A stretch of DNA of 64,000 nt from Bog-473 sp963750075. Lineage in GTDB: Bacteria; Actinomycetota; Acidimicrobiia; Acidimicrobiales; RAAP-2. The stretch is taken from NCBI GenBank assembly GCA_963750075.1, contig CAVVPG010000004.1, forward strand, positions 186,001-250,000. Reading direction: 5' to 3'. A model generated the notes under the pieces. That model was given only the letters and a program-made list of their open reading frames with translations. It was not told the DNA's origin and did not search any database. How positions within the stretch are numbered: the first letter of the stretch is position 1; every line of letters starts with the position of its first letter. The translations under genes and the position numbers were made by a program. Of the stretch, positions 17,566-26,075 are shown in pieces.

Positions 17566-18938
17566 TCCTCCTGCTCGAGGGAGCCGCCGCCGACGCACCC
17601 GACCGGACGGCGGTCGTCACCCCGGAGGGCACGGCGTCCTACGGCGAGCTGCTGGACGGCGCGCGGCGCGTGGCGTGGGGCCTGCGCCGCCGGGGCCTCA
17701 CGCGGTTCGCCGTGGTGGAGGCCGATGCCGCGTGGGTCCTCTGCCTCCTCGCCGGTGCCGCGCTCGCCGGCGCCGAGCCCTGCCAGTACCAGGCGGACAC
17801 CGGCGCGCGCGAGCTGGTGGACCAGGCCCGTCACCTCGGTCACACCGCGGTCGTGACGCGTCGGGCCGACGTCGGCGACGCGCTCGACGTCGTCCGGCCC
17901 GAGGATCTGGCCGCCGACGCGCCGGCGGCCGGGGCGGCGGCGGGCGGCCCGCAGCCGCTCCTGATCCGCACCACGGGCACGACGGGGCTGCCCAAGGCGG
18001 CCCGCCACGACTGGCGGGTCCTGGCCCAGACCGTCGCCGGCATCCGGCCCCGGCCGGGCCAGCGGTGGCTCCTGGCCTACGGGCCGCACCAGTTCGCCGG
18101 CGTGCAGGTCCTGCTCCACGTCGTGGCCAGCCAGGCGACGCTCGTCGCGCCGTTCCCCCGCCAGCCTCGGGACGGCCTGGAGGCCTTGCTCTCCGACGGC
18201 GTGACCTGCGTCAGCGCCACACCCACCTTCTGGCGCTTCCTCCTCGCCGAGGCGCGGAGCCGCAAGGTGCCGTTGCCCCCGCTCGAGCAGGTGACGCTCG
18301 GCGGCGAGGCCAGCCCGGCCGACCTCCTCGACGAGCTACGGACGACCTTCCCCGGGGCCCGGGTGTCCCAGGTCTACGCGTCGACCGAGTTCGGCTCCAT
18401 CACCTCCGTGCGGGACGGCCGGCCGGGGATCGCGGTCGAGGCGCTCCACAGCGAGACCAACCCCATCTCGAACGTGCGCGTCGCTGACGGCGAGCTGTGG
18501 GTGCGGGCGGGAGCCGGGATGCTCGGCTACGCGGGCGAGACCGGCGCCGAAGCCGCCCCCGGCGCCGGGCAGTGGCAACCGACCGGTGACGTCGTCGAGA
18601 TCGTCGACGGCCGTGTGCTGTTCCGGGGACGGACGTCCGAGGTGATCAACGTGGGGGGCGTGAAGGTGCCTCCCCTGCCGGTCGAGGATCGCATCGCGGC
18701 CCTGGACAGCGTGGCACTGGCCCGCGTGTTCGGGCGCCCCAATCCGCTGACGGGCTCCATCGTCGCCGTGGACATCGTACCGGTGGGCGGTCCTGCCGAC
18801 GCCGACACCGAGAGGATCCGCACCGAGGTCGAGGCCGCGGTGGCCGATCTGCCGCGGGCCTGGCAGCCGCGCAGCGTGACGTTCGTGGACGCCATCGAGA
18901 CGCGGGGCGGGAAGACGGTCCGGGGGGTGGAGGCATGA
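17562..18938 (+). CDS. Stand-alone adenylation enzyme (acyl- or aminoacyl-ACP synthetase-like)
   Basis: AMP-dependent synthetase of 458 residues, short for the class. It has LLIRTTGTTGLPKAARH (core A3), VYASTEFGSITSV (A5), GDVVEIVDGRVLFRGRTSEVINVGG in A7/A8, and the catalytic lysine in ETRGGKTVRG (A10). Start and stop overlap the ACP and SDR genes by 4 bp each. Tight coupling to a carrier protein suggests it loads that carrier directly and not CoA. The acid is unknown; the truncated N-terminal domain argues against long-chain fatty acids. Confidence 0.88.
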   Translation: MILLLEGAAADAPDRTAVVTPEGTASYGELLDGARRVAWGLRRRGLTRFAVVEADAAWVLCLLAGAALAGAEPCQYQADTGARELVDQARHLGHTAVVTRRADVGDALDVVRPEDLAADAPAAGAAAGGPQPLLIRTTGTTGLPKAARHDWRVLAQTVAGIRPRPGQRWLLAYGPHQFAGVQVLLHVVASQATLVAPFPRQPRDGLEALLSDGVTCVSATPTFWRFLLAEARSRKVPLPPLEQVTLGGEASPADLLDELRTTFPGARVSQVYASTEFGSITSVRDGRPGIAVEALHSETNPISNVRVADGELWVRAGAGMLGYAGETGAEAAPGAGQWQPTGDVVEIVDGRVLFRGRTSEVINVGGVKVPPLPVEDRIAALDSVALARVFGRPNPLTGSIVAVDIVPVGGPADADTERIRTEVEAAVADLPRAWQPRSVTFVDAIETRGGKTVRGVEA

Positions 18939-19687
18939 CCACTCTCCCGCCGGTGCCGCCCAGGGTCGCCCTGATCACCGGTGGCAGCAAGGGTCTGGGC
19001 GCCGGCCTGGTGGAGGCCTTCCTCGGTGCCGGCTATTGCGTGGAGACGTGCTCGCGCTCGCGGACGAACACCGTGTGCACCTGGGAACAGGACCGACAGC
19101 TGAAGGAGCAGTTCCACTTCACGGTGGCCGACGTCTCGGACCCGGGGCAGGCCGAGCAATTCGTGAAAGATGCCGCCGCCCGCTGGGGCTGCGTCGACGT
19201 GCTCGTGAACAACGCCGGCGTCGCGCGCGAAGGCGTGATCGGGCTCTTCGACAACGACGGTCTCGACGAGGTCGTCGACTTGAACCTGAAGGGGACGGTC
19301 TACGTCACCCGGGCGGCGAGCCGGGTCATGCTGGCCCGGCGCTCCGGCTCCATCGTCAACATCTCGTCGGTCGTCGGGCTCTCGGGGTACCGCGGGCTCT
19401 CCGTCTACGGGGCGACGAAGGCCGCGCTCGACGGGTTCACCAGGGGGCTGGCCCGCGAACTCGGCTCGCGCGGCATCACGGTGAACAGCGTGGCGCCGGG
19501 CTACCTGCGCACCGAGATGAGCCACGGGCTCGACGTGGACCAGCTGGGCCAGATCAAGCGCAGGACGCCGCTCGGGCGCCTCGGCGAGCCCGCGGACGTC
19601 GCCCGCACCGTGCTCTTCCTGGCCGACCCGGCCAACACCTACATCACGGGCCAGGTGGTCGTGGTCGACGGCGGGCTGACCTGCTGA
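18935..19687 (+). CDS. FabG-like short-chain dehydrogenase (3-oxoacyl-ACP reductase type)
   Basis: A 250-residue NAD(P)H-dependent reductase with TGGSKGLG (residues 15-22), NNAG, the active-site pair Y158 and K162 in YGATK, and SVAPGYLRTEM. The loop after residue 35 (SRSRTNTV) favours NADP. It is the third gene of the ACP trio, with a 4-bp overlap to the adenylation gene, so its substrate is probably the carrier-bound keto-acyl group. A sugar or alcohol dehydrogenase role remains possible. Confidence 0.88.
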   Translation: MTTLPPVPPRVALITGGSKGLGAGLVEAFLGAGYCVETCSRSRTNTVCTWEQDRQLKEQFHFTVADVSDPGQAEQFVKDAAARWGCVDVLVNNAGVAREGVIGLFDNDGLDEVVDLNLKGTVYVTRAASRVMLARRSGSIVNISSVVGLSGYRGLSVYGATKAALDGFTRGLARELGSRGITVNSVAPGYLRTEMSHGLDVDQLGQIKRRTPLGRLGEPADVARTVLFLADPANTYITGQVVVVDGGLTC

Positions 19688-19714
19688 CACCGCCCCGTCC
19701 CGCCGGCGCGCCGC

Positions 19715-20515
19715 TCAGCCGCGCTTGGGCGACCAGTCCCACCGCCGGAGGCTGACGAACACCCCCACCGCGCCCCAGACGGCGACGACCAGAATGTCGT
19801 TCCACGTCGACGCGCCCGGCACGCCGTTGAACGTGTCGACGCAGGCGATGATGAGGTGCCGGATCGGGAAGAAGCCGGTGAAGGTGGCGAGGCCGGAGCC
19901 CGGCTTGACGGGGAAGTACAGCCCCGAGAGCGCGACCAAAATGAAGAACACCAGGCTGACGATCGGGCCGGCGGCGTCGGCGTTGGGCACCACCGTGCTG
20001 ATGCCCACCCCCATGGCGGTGAAGCTGAACATGCCGACGATCAGCACGAGAAGGAACATCGCCACGTCGTGAGGCCCGTGCACGCCGTACCCGAAGCGGC
20101 CGACGAGCAGCAGGAGCACGATCTGGATCACGGCGATGATCATCCAGTTGATGAACACGGCGGCCAAGAGCATCCAGGTCGGGAGCGGGCTCAGGCGGAG
20201 CCGCTTGAGCAGTCCCATCTCGCGCCGGTTGACCATGGTGATGGCGAGGACGTTGAAGCACGCCGCCATCACGCCGTAGGCGGCGAAGGCGGGGATGTAG
20301 TACTGGCCGAGGTCGATCGGCAGGTAGTTGACGGTCGTGTGGCGGGACGTCGACTCGAAGATCACGATGAAGACCACCGAGAAGCCGATGGTGAGCAGCG
20401 CCCCGATCGGGTTCAGCCAGAACGCCAGCTGCTCGAAGCGCACCTGGCGCGCCACGAGAGGCAGGTCGCTGACGCCCCGGAACGATCCCTTGACGGGCAC
20501 GTCCGCGGTGCTCAC
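19715..20515 (-). CDS. ABC-2 type exporter permease
   Basis: Membrane component, 266 residues from GTG 20515, with six hydrophobic spans and the ABC-2 hallmarks FEQLAFWLNP, NRREMGLLKRLRLSPLP and LSGLYFPVKP. Its start overlaps the stop of the ATPase gene as GTGA. It belongs to the multidrug/daunorubicin-type exporter class. It converges on the SDR gene of the glycan locus with 27 bp between, so it could move a glycolipid or a drug; the neighbouring MarR and DHA2 genes favour drugs. Confidence 0.88.
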   Translation of the reverse strand: MSTADVPVKGSFRGVSDLPLVARQVRFEQLAFWLNPIGALLTIGFSVVFIVIFESTSRHTTVNYLPIDLGQYYIPAFAAYGVMAACFNVLAITMVNRREMGLLKRLRLSPLPTWMLLAAVFINWMIIAVIQIVLLLLVGRFGYGVHGPHDVAMFLLVLIVGMFSFTAMGVGISTVVPNADAAGPIVSLVFFILVALSGLYFPVKPGSGLATFTGFFPIRHLIIACVDTFNGVPGASTWNDILVVAVWGAVGVFVSLRRWDWSPKRG

Positions 20516-21480
20516 GGCCGCACCTGCAGCGGCGGCCTCTCGGCGCCCGGCTCCGGCTGCTCCGCCCGGCGCGACGCCATGCCCTGGGTGAGACCGAGGT
20601 AGATGTCCTCCAGGGAGACCCGCAACACCGACAACCCCTGCAACGGGTGGCCGCCCGCGAGCGCCCACCCGGTCAGCTCGTGCAGGATCCGGACCTCGTC
20701 CTCGGTGTGGATCTCGACGTGCCCGTCGTCGGCCGCCTCCGCCGGCACCGGCAGCGACTCCGGCGTCACGCCCTCGGGCAGGCGGAAGCGGATGGTCACC
20801 GCCCCCAGGTCGCGCCCGCCGATGGACGACGGCGTGCCCCTGGCGACGACCTCCTGGCCGAACAGGACGGCGACGCGATCGGCCAGCGCCTCCACCTCGT
20901 CCATGTAGTGCGTCGTCAGCAGGACGGTGGTGCCTCCGGCCGCCAGCAGGCGGATGAGGTCCCATGTCTCGCGGCGCCCGGAAGGGTCGAGGCCCGTCGT
21001 GGGCTCGTCGAGGAAGAGGAGATCGGGGTTCCCGATGATCCCGAGCCCGACGTCGAGCCGGCGCTGCTGGCCGCCGGAGAGGCGCTTGACACGCTCGTCC
21101 GCCTTCTCGCCGAGCCCGATCAGGTCGATCACCTCGTCGACGGGCCGCGGATCGGGGTAGTAGCCGGCGTTGCGCGCCAACACCTGGCGCACGGAGTAGT
21201 ACGGCTCCACCGCCAGCTCCTGGAGGACCACACCGATGCGCGTGCGGAGCCAACGCTGGGTGCTGTGGTCGGCCGGGTCGACGCCCAGCGTCTCGACGCG
21301 GCCGCCGCTGCGATCCCGGAAGCCCTCCAGGATCTCGACCGTGGTCGTCTTGCCCGCACCGTTCGGCCCGAGCAGCGCGAACACCTCTCCCTTCTGCACC
21401 TCGAAGCTGACGTCGCGCACCGCGACGGTGTCGCCGTAGGACTTGGAGAGGTGCTCGACGCTCACCGCCGACACGGCCAC
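20512..21480 (-). CDS. ABC exporter ATPase, DrrA/CcmA class
   Basis: ATPase of 322 residues from GTG 21480, chosen because GGAGG lies nine bases upstream; an earlier GTG (21498) and two later ones are possible. Walker A GPNGAGKTTT, signature RLSGGQQRRLDVGLG, Walker B LLFLDEPTTGLD and the H-loop TTHYMDE are complete. The C-terminal 100 residues (VTIRFRLPEGVTPE) form the domain typical of drug exporters. Pairs with the permease that overlaps its 3' end. Confidence 0.9.
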   Translation of the reverse strand: MAVSAVSVEHLSKSYGDTVAVRDVSFEVQKGEVFALLGPNGAGKTTTVEILEGFRDRSGGRVETLGVDPADHSTQRWLRTRIGVVLQELAVEPYYSVRQVLARNAGYYPDPRPVDEVIDLIGLGEKADERVKRLSGGQQRRLDVGLGIIGNPDLLFLDEPTTGLDPSGRRETWDLIRLLAAGGTTVLLTTHYMDEVEALADRVAVLFGQEVVARGTPSSIGGRDLGAVTIRFRLPEGVTPESLPVPAEAADDGHVEIHTEDEVRILHELTGWALAGGHPLQGLSVLRVSLEDIYLGLTQGMASRRAEQPEPGAERPPLQVRP

Positions 21481-21580
21481 CCCGTCTGCCCTCCACACGT
21501 GCGGGCCGCACCCCGGGTGCCCCGGCTCCGCCGCATGTCACCAGGGACCATTGCGCCCGACGCTACCGGCCCGGCGCCCG

Positions 21581-22060
21581 CTACGGCGACGTCGCTCCCA
21601 CCTTGGCCCGGGCGGTGCGGGCCTCGGACGCCGGCGTCCCGTCCGTCGCGGCCAGCACCTTGTCCAACAGGTCGCGCAGCTGGCGGAGCTCCGGCGACGA
21701 CAGCGCGCCGAACGCCGCCGGCGGCACCGACAGGATGGCGTCGATCTCGGCCGCCAGGGACCGGCCGGCGTCGGTCAGGACGATGATCTTCACCCGGCGG
21801 TCGTCGGGCGCCGGCTCACGCCGGGCCAGGCCGCGCTCGTCCAGGTCGTCGACGAGCGCTGTGATGTACGAGGGGTCGCACCCGATGCCCCTGGCCATGT
21901 CGCCCATGGAGACGCCATCCGCCTTGGCGAGCCGCACCAGGGTCTTGATCACCCCGGGCGAGAGCTTCATCCGCACGCCGAGGGCCGCCATCCTCTCGAC
22001 GTACTCGCCTTCGAACGCGATGCGACGGAGGCGCTCGAACGCGTCCTCGGCCAGTCCCAT
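21581..22060 (-). CDS. MarR-family transcriptional regulator
   Basis: A 159-residue winged-helix regulator from ATG 22060. It has the recognition helix and wing DMARGIGCDPSYITALVDDLDERGLARREPAPDDRRVKII, split here into the usual HTH and wing. It is divergent from the DHA2 pump at 22129; the 68 bp between them holds a strong promoter and a 19-bp palindrome. The classical arrangement is a repressor of the adjacent efflux gene that releases on ligand binding. An open frame upstream to 22135 crosses the pump start and was rejected. Confidence 0.9.
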   Translation of the reverse strand: MGLAEDAFERLRRIAFEGEYVERMAALGVRMKLSPGVIKTLVRLAKADGVSMGDMARGIGCDPSYITALVDDLDERGLARREPAPDDRRVKIIVLTDAGRSLAAEIDAILSVPPAAFGALSSPELRQLRDLLDKVLAATDGTPASEARTARAKVGATSP

Positions 22061-22088
22061 GACCCGATTTTCGCGCCGCCCAAACTCT

Positions 22089-22116
22089 TTGACAACTCCA
22101 TACCTTTGAGTAATAT
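22089..22116 (+). promoter_or_regulatory. Sigma-70-type promoter of the DHA2 pump
   Basis: TTGACA (22089-22094), 16-bp spacer and TAATAT (22111-22116). The -10 ends 12 bases before the ATG at 22129, so transcription should begin about 6 bases before the start codon. No Shine-Dalgarno sequence fits in that space, so the mRNA is predicted to be leaderless or nearly so. Confidence 0.7.
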
Positions 22117-22126
22117 GAAATAACTC
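22108..22126. promoter_or_regulatory. Probable MarR operator palindrome
   Basis: The 19-bp sequence GAGTAATATGAAATAACTC is a near-perfect palindrome (arms GAGTnATnT / AnATnACTC). It overlaps the -10 box and the expected start of transcription of the pump gene, a classic position for MarR repression. Size and AT-rich half-sites fit MarR sites. Binding is inferred. Confidence 0.6.
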
Positions 22127-22128
22127 GC

Positions 22129-23697
22129 ATGGCACGCTCCCAGGCCGACGCCTTCACCCTGACGCCCGAGCTGCGACGGACCTCCACCGTCGTCGTCCTG
22201 GGGTCGATCATGTCGATCCTCGACACGACGATCGTTGCCGTGGCGCTGGCCACCCTCGGCCGCGACTTCCACGTGTCGGTCACGACGATCCAGTGGGTGG
22301 CGACCGGGTACCTGCTGGCGCTCGCCATGGTCACACCGGTCACGGGATGGGCCGTCGATCGCTTCGGGGCCAAGCCGATCTGGATGACCTCGCTGGGCCT
22401 CTTCATCATCGGCTCCAGCCTCTGCGGCCTCGCCTGGTCGGCCGACTCGCTCATCGCCTTCCGGGTGCTGCAGGGGATCGGCGGCGGCATGCTGCTCCCG
22501 GTCGGCCAGTCGATCCTCGCCCGTGCCGCCGGCCCGCAGCGCATGGGCCGCGTCATGAGCATCATCGGGGTGCCGATGGTCCTCGGCCCGATCATGGGGC
22601 CCGTCATCGGGGGCCTGATCGTCTCCAACTACAGCTGGCGCTGGATCTTCTACATCAACGTGCCGATCGGCATCGTCACCCTGGTCGTGTCCAGCCGCTG
22701 GCTACCGAAGCGGGACAGTGACGAGCGGTTCCCCTCCGCGTTCGACACCCTGGGCTTCTGCCTCTTGTCCCCCGGCCTCGCCGCCCTGGTCTACGCGCTC
22801 TCCGAAGTCGGGGTCACCGGCAGCTACACCGGCGCCCCGGTCCTCATCTCCTTCGTGCTCGGCCTCGCCCTGATGGCCGGTTTCGTCCTCCATGCACTGC
22901 GCATCAAGAACCCGCTGCTGGAGCTGCACCCCTTCAAGAACCGCAACTTCGCCATCGCCAACGTCTGCATCTTCGTCATCGGCGCCACGCTGTTCGGCTC
23001 CATGTTCCTGCTCCCGCTGTACTACCAGGTGGCGCGGGGCCAGGACGCCTGGGTGGCCGGGCTGCTCATGGCGCCCCAGGGCATCGGTGCGGCCTGCATC
23101 ATGCGCCGGGCGGGCAGCATGACCGACCGCTTCGGGCCTCGTCGCGTCGTGCCGTTCGGGATCCTCCTGATGGCGGCGGCGACCGTGCCGCTCGCCTTCG
23201 TGACGAGCTCGACGAACGAGGCGCTCTTGGCGGTCACGTTGTTCGCCCGCGGGCTCGGGCTGGGCCTGTCCATGATGCCGGTGACCGCCGCGGCCTACTT
23301 CGATCTCAGCCACGCAGAGATCCCCAAGGCCTCCACCGTGATGAACATCGTGCGTCTCGTCGGGGGTTCCGTGGCGACCGCACTCTTCGCCGTCGTCCTG
23401 GAACGCCAGATCGTGGCCAACCTCGGGGCCTTGGCGACGAGGGCAGGCGGGAGTGCCGGCGTCATCGGTGCCACCGCCAAGCTGCCGCCCGCCGTCGCCG
23501 ACCCCGTGGCGGCCGCGTTCGCCCACACGTTCTGGTGGTCGGTGGGCGCCATCCTCATCGCCTTCGTCCCGACCTTGTTCCTGCCCAACCACGCCCCCAC
23601 CATGGCGCCGGTGGATGCCGACGGGGCAGCCCGGGGCGCTGCCGTCGAGGGCGATGCGGAGGCGGGACCACGCGTTGCCGGGGCGATGCTCGACTGA
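22129..23697 (+). CDS. DHA2 (EmrB/QacA-type) multidrug MFS transporter
   Basis: Proton-driven efflux pump of 522 residues with 14 predicted spans. Motifs: SILDTTIVAVALATLG (motif D1 of the 14-span family), WAVDRFGAKPIWM (motif A), RVLQGIGGGMLLPVGQSIL (motif B) and GPVIGGLIVSNYSWRWIFYIN (motif C with the conserved end). It is controlled by the divergent MarR gene through the operator in the shared promoter. Drug spectrum unknown. Confidence 0.93.
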   Translation: MARSQADAFTLTPELRRTSTVVVLGSIMSILDTTIVAVALATLGRDFHVSVTTIQWVATGYLLALAMVTPVTGWAVDRFGAKPIWMTSLGLFIIGSSLCGLAWSADSLIAFRVLQGIGGGMLLPVGQSILARAAGPQRMGRVMSIIGVPMVLGPIMGPVIGGLIVSNYSWRWIFYINVPIGIVTLVVSSRWLPKRDSDERFPSAFDTLGFCLLSPGLAALVYALSEVGVTGSYTGAPVLISFVLGLALMAGFVLHALRIKNPLLELHPFKNRNFAIANVCIFVIGATLFGSMFLLPLYYQVARGQDAWVAGLLMAPQGIGAACIMRRAGSMTDRFGPRRVVPFGILLMAAATVPLAFVTSSTNEALLAVTLFARGLGLGLSMMPVTAAAYFDLSHAEIPKASTVMNIVRLVGGSVATALFAVVLERQIVANLGALATRAGGSAGVIGATAKLPPAVADPVAAAFAHTFWWSVGAILIAFVPTLFLPNHAPTMAPVDADGAARGAAVEGDAEAGPRVAGAMLD

Positions 23698-23720
23698 GCG
23701 CGCGGAGCGAACCCGACGCC

Positions 23721-24477
23721 GTGGGCAGCGCTGGCCGACGCGCTGGCGCGGGCGGGCTGCGTCGCGGCCGACGAGGAGGCCGCCGAGCTGGCGGCGCGAG
23801 CGGCCGGCGACCCGGCGCTGCTGCGGTCACTGGGCGAACGGCGAATCCGTGGGGAGCCGCTGGCGTGGATCACCGGTCGGGTCCGCTTCGGTCGCCTCTC
23901 GGTCCGCGTGGACCCCGGGGTGTACGTCCCTCGCTGGCAGAGCCTCGCGCTGGCCCGTCGTGCCGCGGCACGCCTGCCGGACGACGGTGCTGCCGTCGAC
24001 CTGTGCACCGGATCGGGGGCGATCGCCGCCGCACTGGGCGCAGCGCGCCCGGCCGCCCGGGTCGTCGCCACCGACCTCGACCCCCGGGCCGTCGCCTGCG
24101 CCCGGGCCAACGGCGTCGAGGCCTTCACCGGCGACCTGTTCGGCGGCCTGCCCGGGCGCCTGGTGGGCGGGGTCGACGTCGTGGTCGCCGTCGTCCCCTA
24201 CGTCCCCACCCCGGCGCTCCGCCTGCTCCCGCGCGACACGCTCCGTTTCGAGGTCGCCTCGCACTACGACGGCGGGACCGACGGCACCGACGTCCTGCGG
24301 CGGGTGGTGCACGAGGCGACGCGGTTCCTCCGGCCGGCCGGCGCGCTGCTGCTCGAGCTCGGGGGCGAGCAGGCCGACCGGCTCCGCCCCGACCTCGAGC
24401 GCCACGGCTACGGGGACGTGGAGACCTGGACCGACGACGAGGGCGACCTGCGGGGCCTGCAGGCGACCCGCGGCTGA
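23721..24477 (+). CDS. HemK/PrmC-like SAM methyltransferase, degenerate: no start in frame, catalytic Asn missing
   Basis: Resembles the actinobacterial protein-(glutamine-N5) methyltransferase-like group. GEPLAWITGRVRFGRL and GVYVPRWQS, VDLCTGSGAIAAALG (SAM motif I) and VATDLDPRAVACA are clear. Two faults are visible. First, homology extends upstream of the only in-frame GTG (23908), to about 23722, where no start codon exists; GTG 23721 would serve if one G of GTGGGCA were removed, giving a protein of about 251 residues. Second, the (N/D)PPY-type motif reads AVVPYVPT, with valine where the substrate-binding asparagine is expected. The gene may be decaying, or the start may be a read error. 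Confidence 0.7.
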
Positions 24478-24484
24478 TCCCGGC

Positions 24485-25966
24485 TCAGCGCCGTGCGAAC
24501 ACCAGGGCGACGGCCGTGCGGTCCACGACCCGCCAGCGCGGGTCGTGCGAGAGGAACTCCGAGAGGGCGGTGCCCGGCGCCCAGACCACGTAGGCGACGT
24601 GGTACGCCGAGAGGATCGGGTCGGGGTCGGTGGTCAGGTCCGTCATCGCGAAGAACTCGGTCAGCACCTCACCCTCGAAGAGGTCGGTGCGCCCGTCGGC
24701 GAAGGTGGCGCGATGGCGGGCGATCGAGTAGTCCCCCCACGTGTACTCCGTGAAGATGCGACCGTGCCGGGAGCCCAGGTAGTCGAAGGCCTGGACCGGC
24801 ACCGTCGGCGAGACGGTCCCCGCCGGCACCGACGGGGCCGCGAGGATGATGATCGCGCACACCACGAGAGCGCCACCCGCCCACCGGCGTGCCACCGTCC
24901 CCCAGGCGGGTCGCGCCGGCAGGGCAGCGGCCAGGCCCGCGGCCACCACCATCAGGTAGACGACGAGGCGCTGGGTCCGGAGCGCCTCCACGAAGAGGAC
25001 GCCGGCCAGCGATCCCTCGAGCACCGGGATGCGCCGTCGCCGGATGCACGCGACGAGCACGACCAGCGGGACCACATAGACGAGGACCACCATGAGCGAG
25101 TGGAAGTTGGGCGAATTCCACTCGTCGATGTACTGCGCGATCTGGGAGTTGCCGGCGACGCCGGTGTCGTAGGCCAGCAGGCCGGGGCCGTAGGGGGTGA
25201 TGCAGGCCGCCTCCACGCTGCCCAGCAGCGCCAGGGCCAGGGTTCCGGTGTGGGGCGACTGCCCGAGACCGCCGACGCGGGCGACCAGCCGGGCAGGCAC
25301 CAGCGACCACCCGAGCTCCACACCGAGCACGAGGAGGCCCACCAGGATCGACCCGTGGGTGTTGACCCATGCCACGCACAGGACGGGAAGCGCCAGCAAC
25401 CAGCCCGGGTCGGCCCGCGCCTTCGTCAGCACCAGCAGCTCGAGCGGCAGCCAGACGAGCGAGAAGTCGAGCCCACGGTCGCCGGCCACGACGCCGGCGA
25501 TCCCCACCGCCAGCAGCATGACGATCGCTGCCACCCGGCCGCCGCGGGCGCCAAGGGCGCGGGCGTAGGCGGCGGTGACCACCAGGCACAGTCCGCCCAG
25601 GACGACGGCGTAGACGTTGTACGCGGCGGCCCCGAACACCCGGTAGAGGGCGGCCAGAGCGACCTCTGATCCCCATTCGTCGGTCACCCACCGGCGGTGC
25701 GACTCGGTGTAGCTGAAGGGGTCCAGCCCCATGACGGTGTGGTGCGCCAACATCCACTGGCCCGCCGCCAGTTGCCAGAACACGTCGTTGGAGAGGTCGC
25801 GTCCCAACGCGACGGCTGCGATGAAGCCAATGCCGAGGGCCAGACCGACGAGCTCGATCGCCCTGTTCGACAAGCGGCGCCCGGCCACTGCCGTATCGCA
25901 CACCGCAGGGGCGGCGCCCGCCGTCGGCACACTGCGTGTCTCGACGGCTCGGACGCTCGCCTGCAC
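24485..25966 (-). CDS. Large integral membrane protein, possible GT-C-type or mannosyltransferase-like
   Basis: A 493-residue protein with ten or more hydrophobic spans and a soluble C-terminal domain of about 90 residues (IFTEYTWGDYSIARHR, VVDRTAVALVFARR). An acidic first loop, SNDVFWQLAAGQWMLAHHTVMGLDPFSYTE cut by charged residues, and WVTDEWGSEV recall membrane glycosyltransferases with a catalytic aspartate after span one. GTG 25966 was chosen because GGGGGGAG precedes it; the frame is open to 26011. Family not assigned with certainty. Confidence 0.65.
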   Translation of the reverse strand: MQASVRAVETRSVPTAGAAPAVCDTAVAGRRLSNRAIELVGLALGIGFIAAVALGRDLSNDVFWQLAAGQWMLAHHTVMGLDPFSYTESHRRWVTDEWGSEVALAALYRVFGAAAYNVYAVVLGGLCLVVTAAYARALGARGGRVAAIVMLLAVGIAGVVAGDRGLDFSLVWLPLELLVLTKARADPGWLLALPVLCVAWVNTHGSILVGLLVLGVELGWSLVPARLVARVGGLGQSPHTGTLALALLGSVEAACITPYGPGLLAYDTGVAGNSQIAQYIDEWNSPNFHSLMVVLVYVVPLVVLVACIRRRRIPVLEGSLAGVLFVEALRTQRLVVYLMVVAAGLAAALPARPAWGTVARRWAGGALVVCAIIILAAPSVPAGTVSPTVPVQAFDYLGSRHGRIFTEYTWGDYSIARHRATFADGRTDLFEGEVLTEFFAMTDLTTDPDPILSAYHVAYVVWAPGTALSEFLSHDPRWRVVDRTAVALVFARR

Positions 25967-26075
25967 TGCTCCCCCCTCATGCCGGTCCCCCAACCGGCGC
26001 CCCTGCAGCACGGTACAACGCCCACCGTCACGGGTGCGTCGCAGGAAGGTTGCGATCGCGTGGCTTGGGCCGGGA

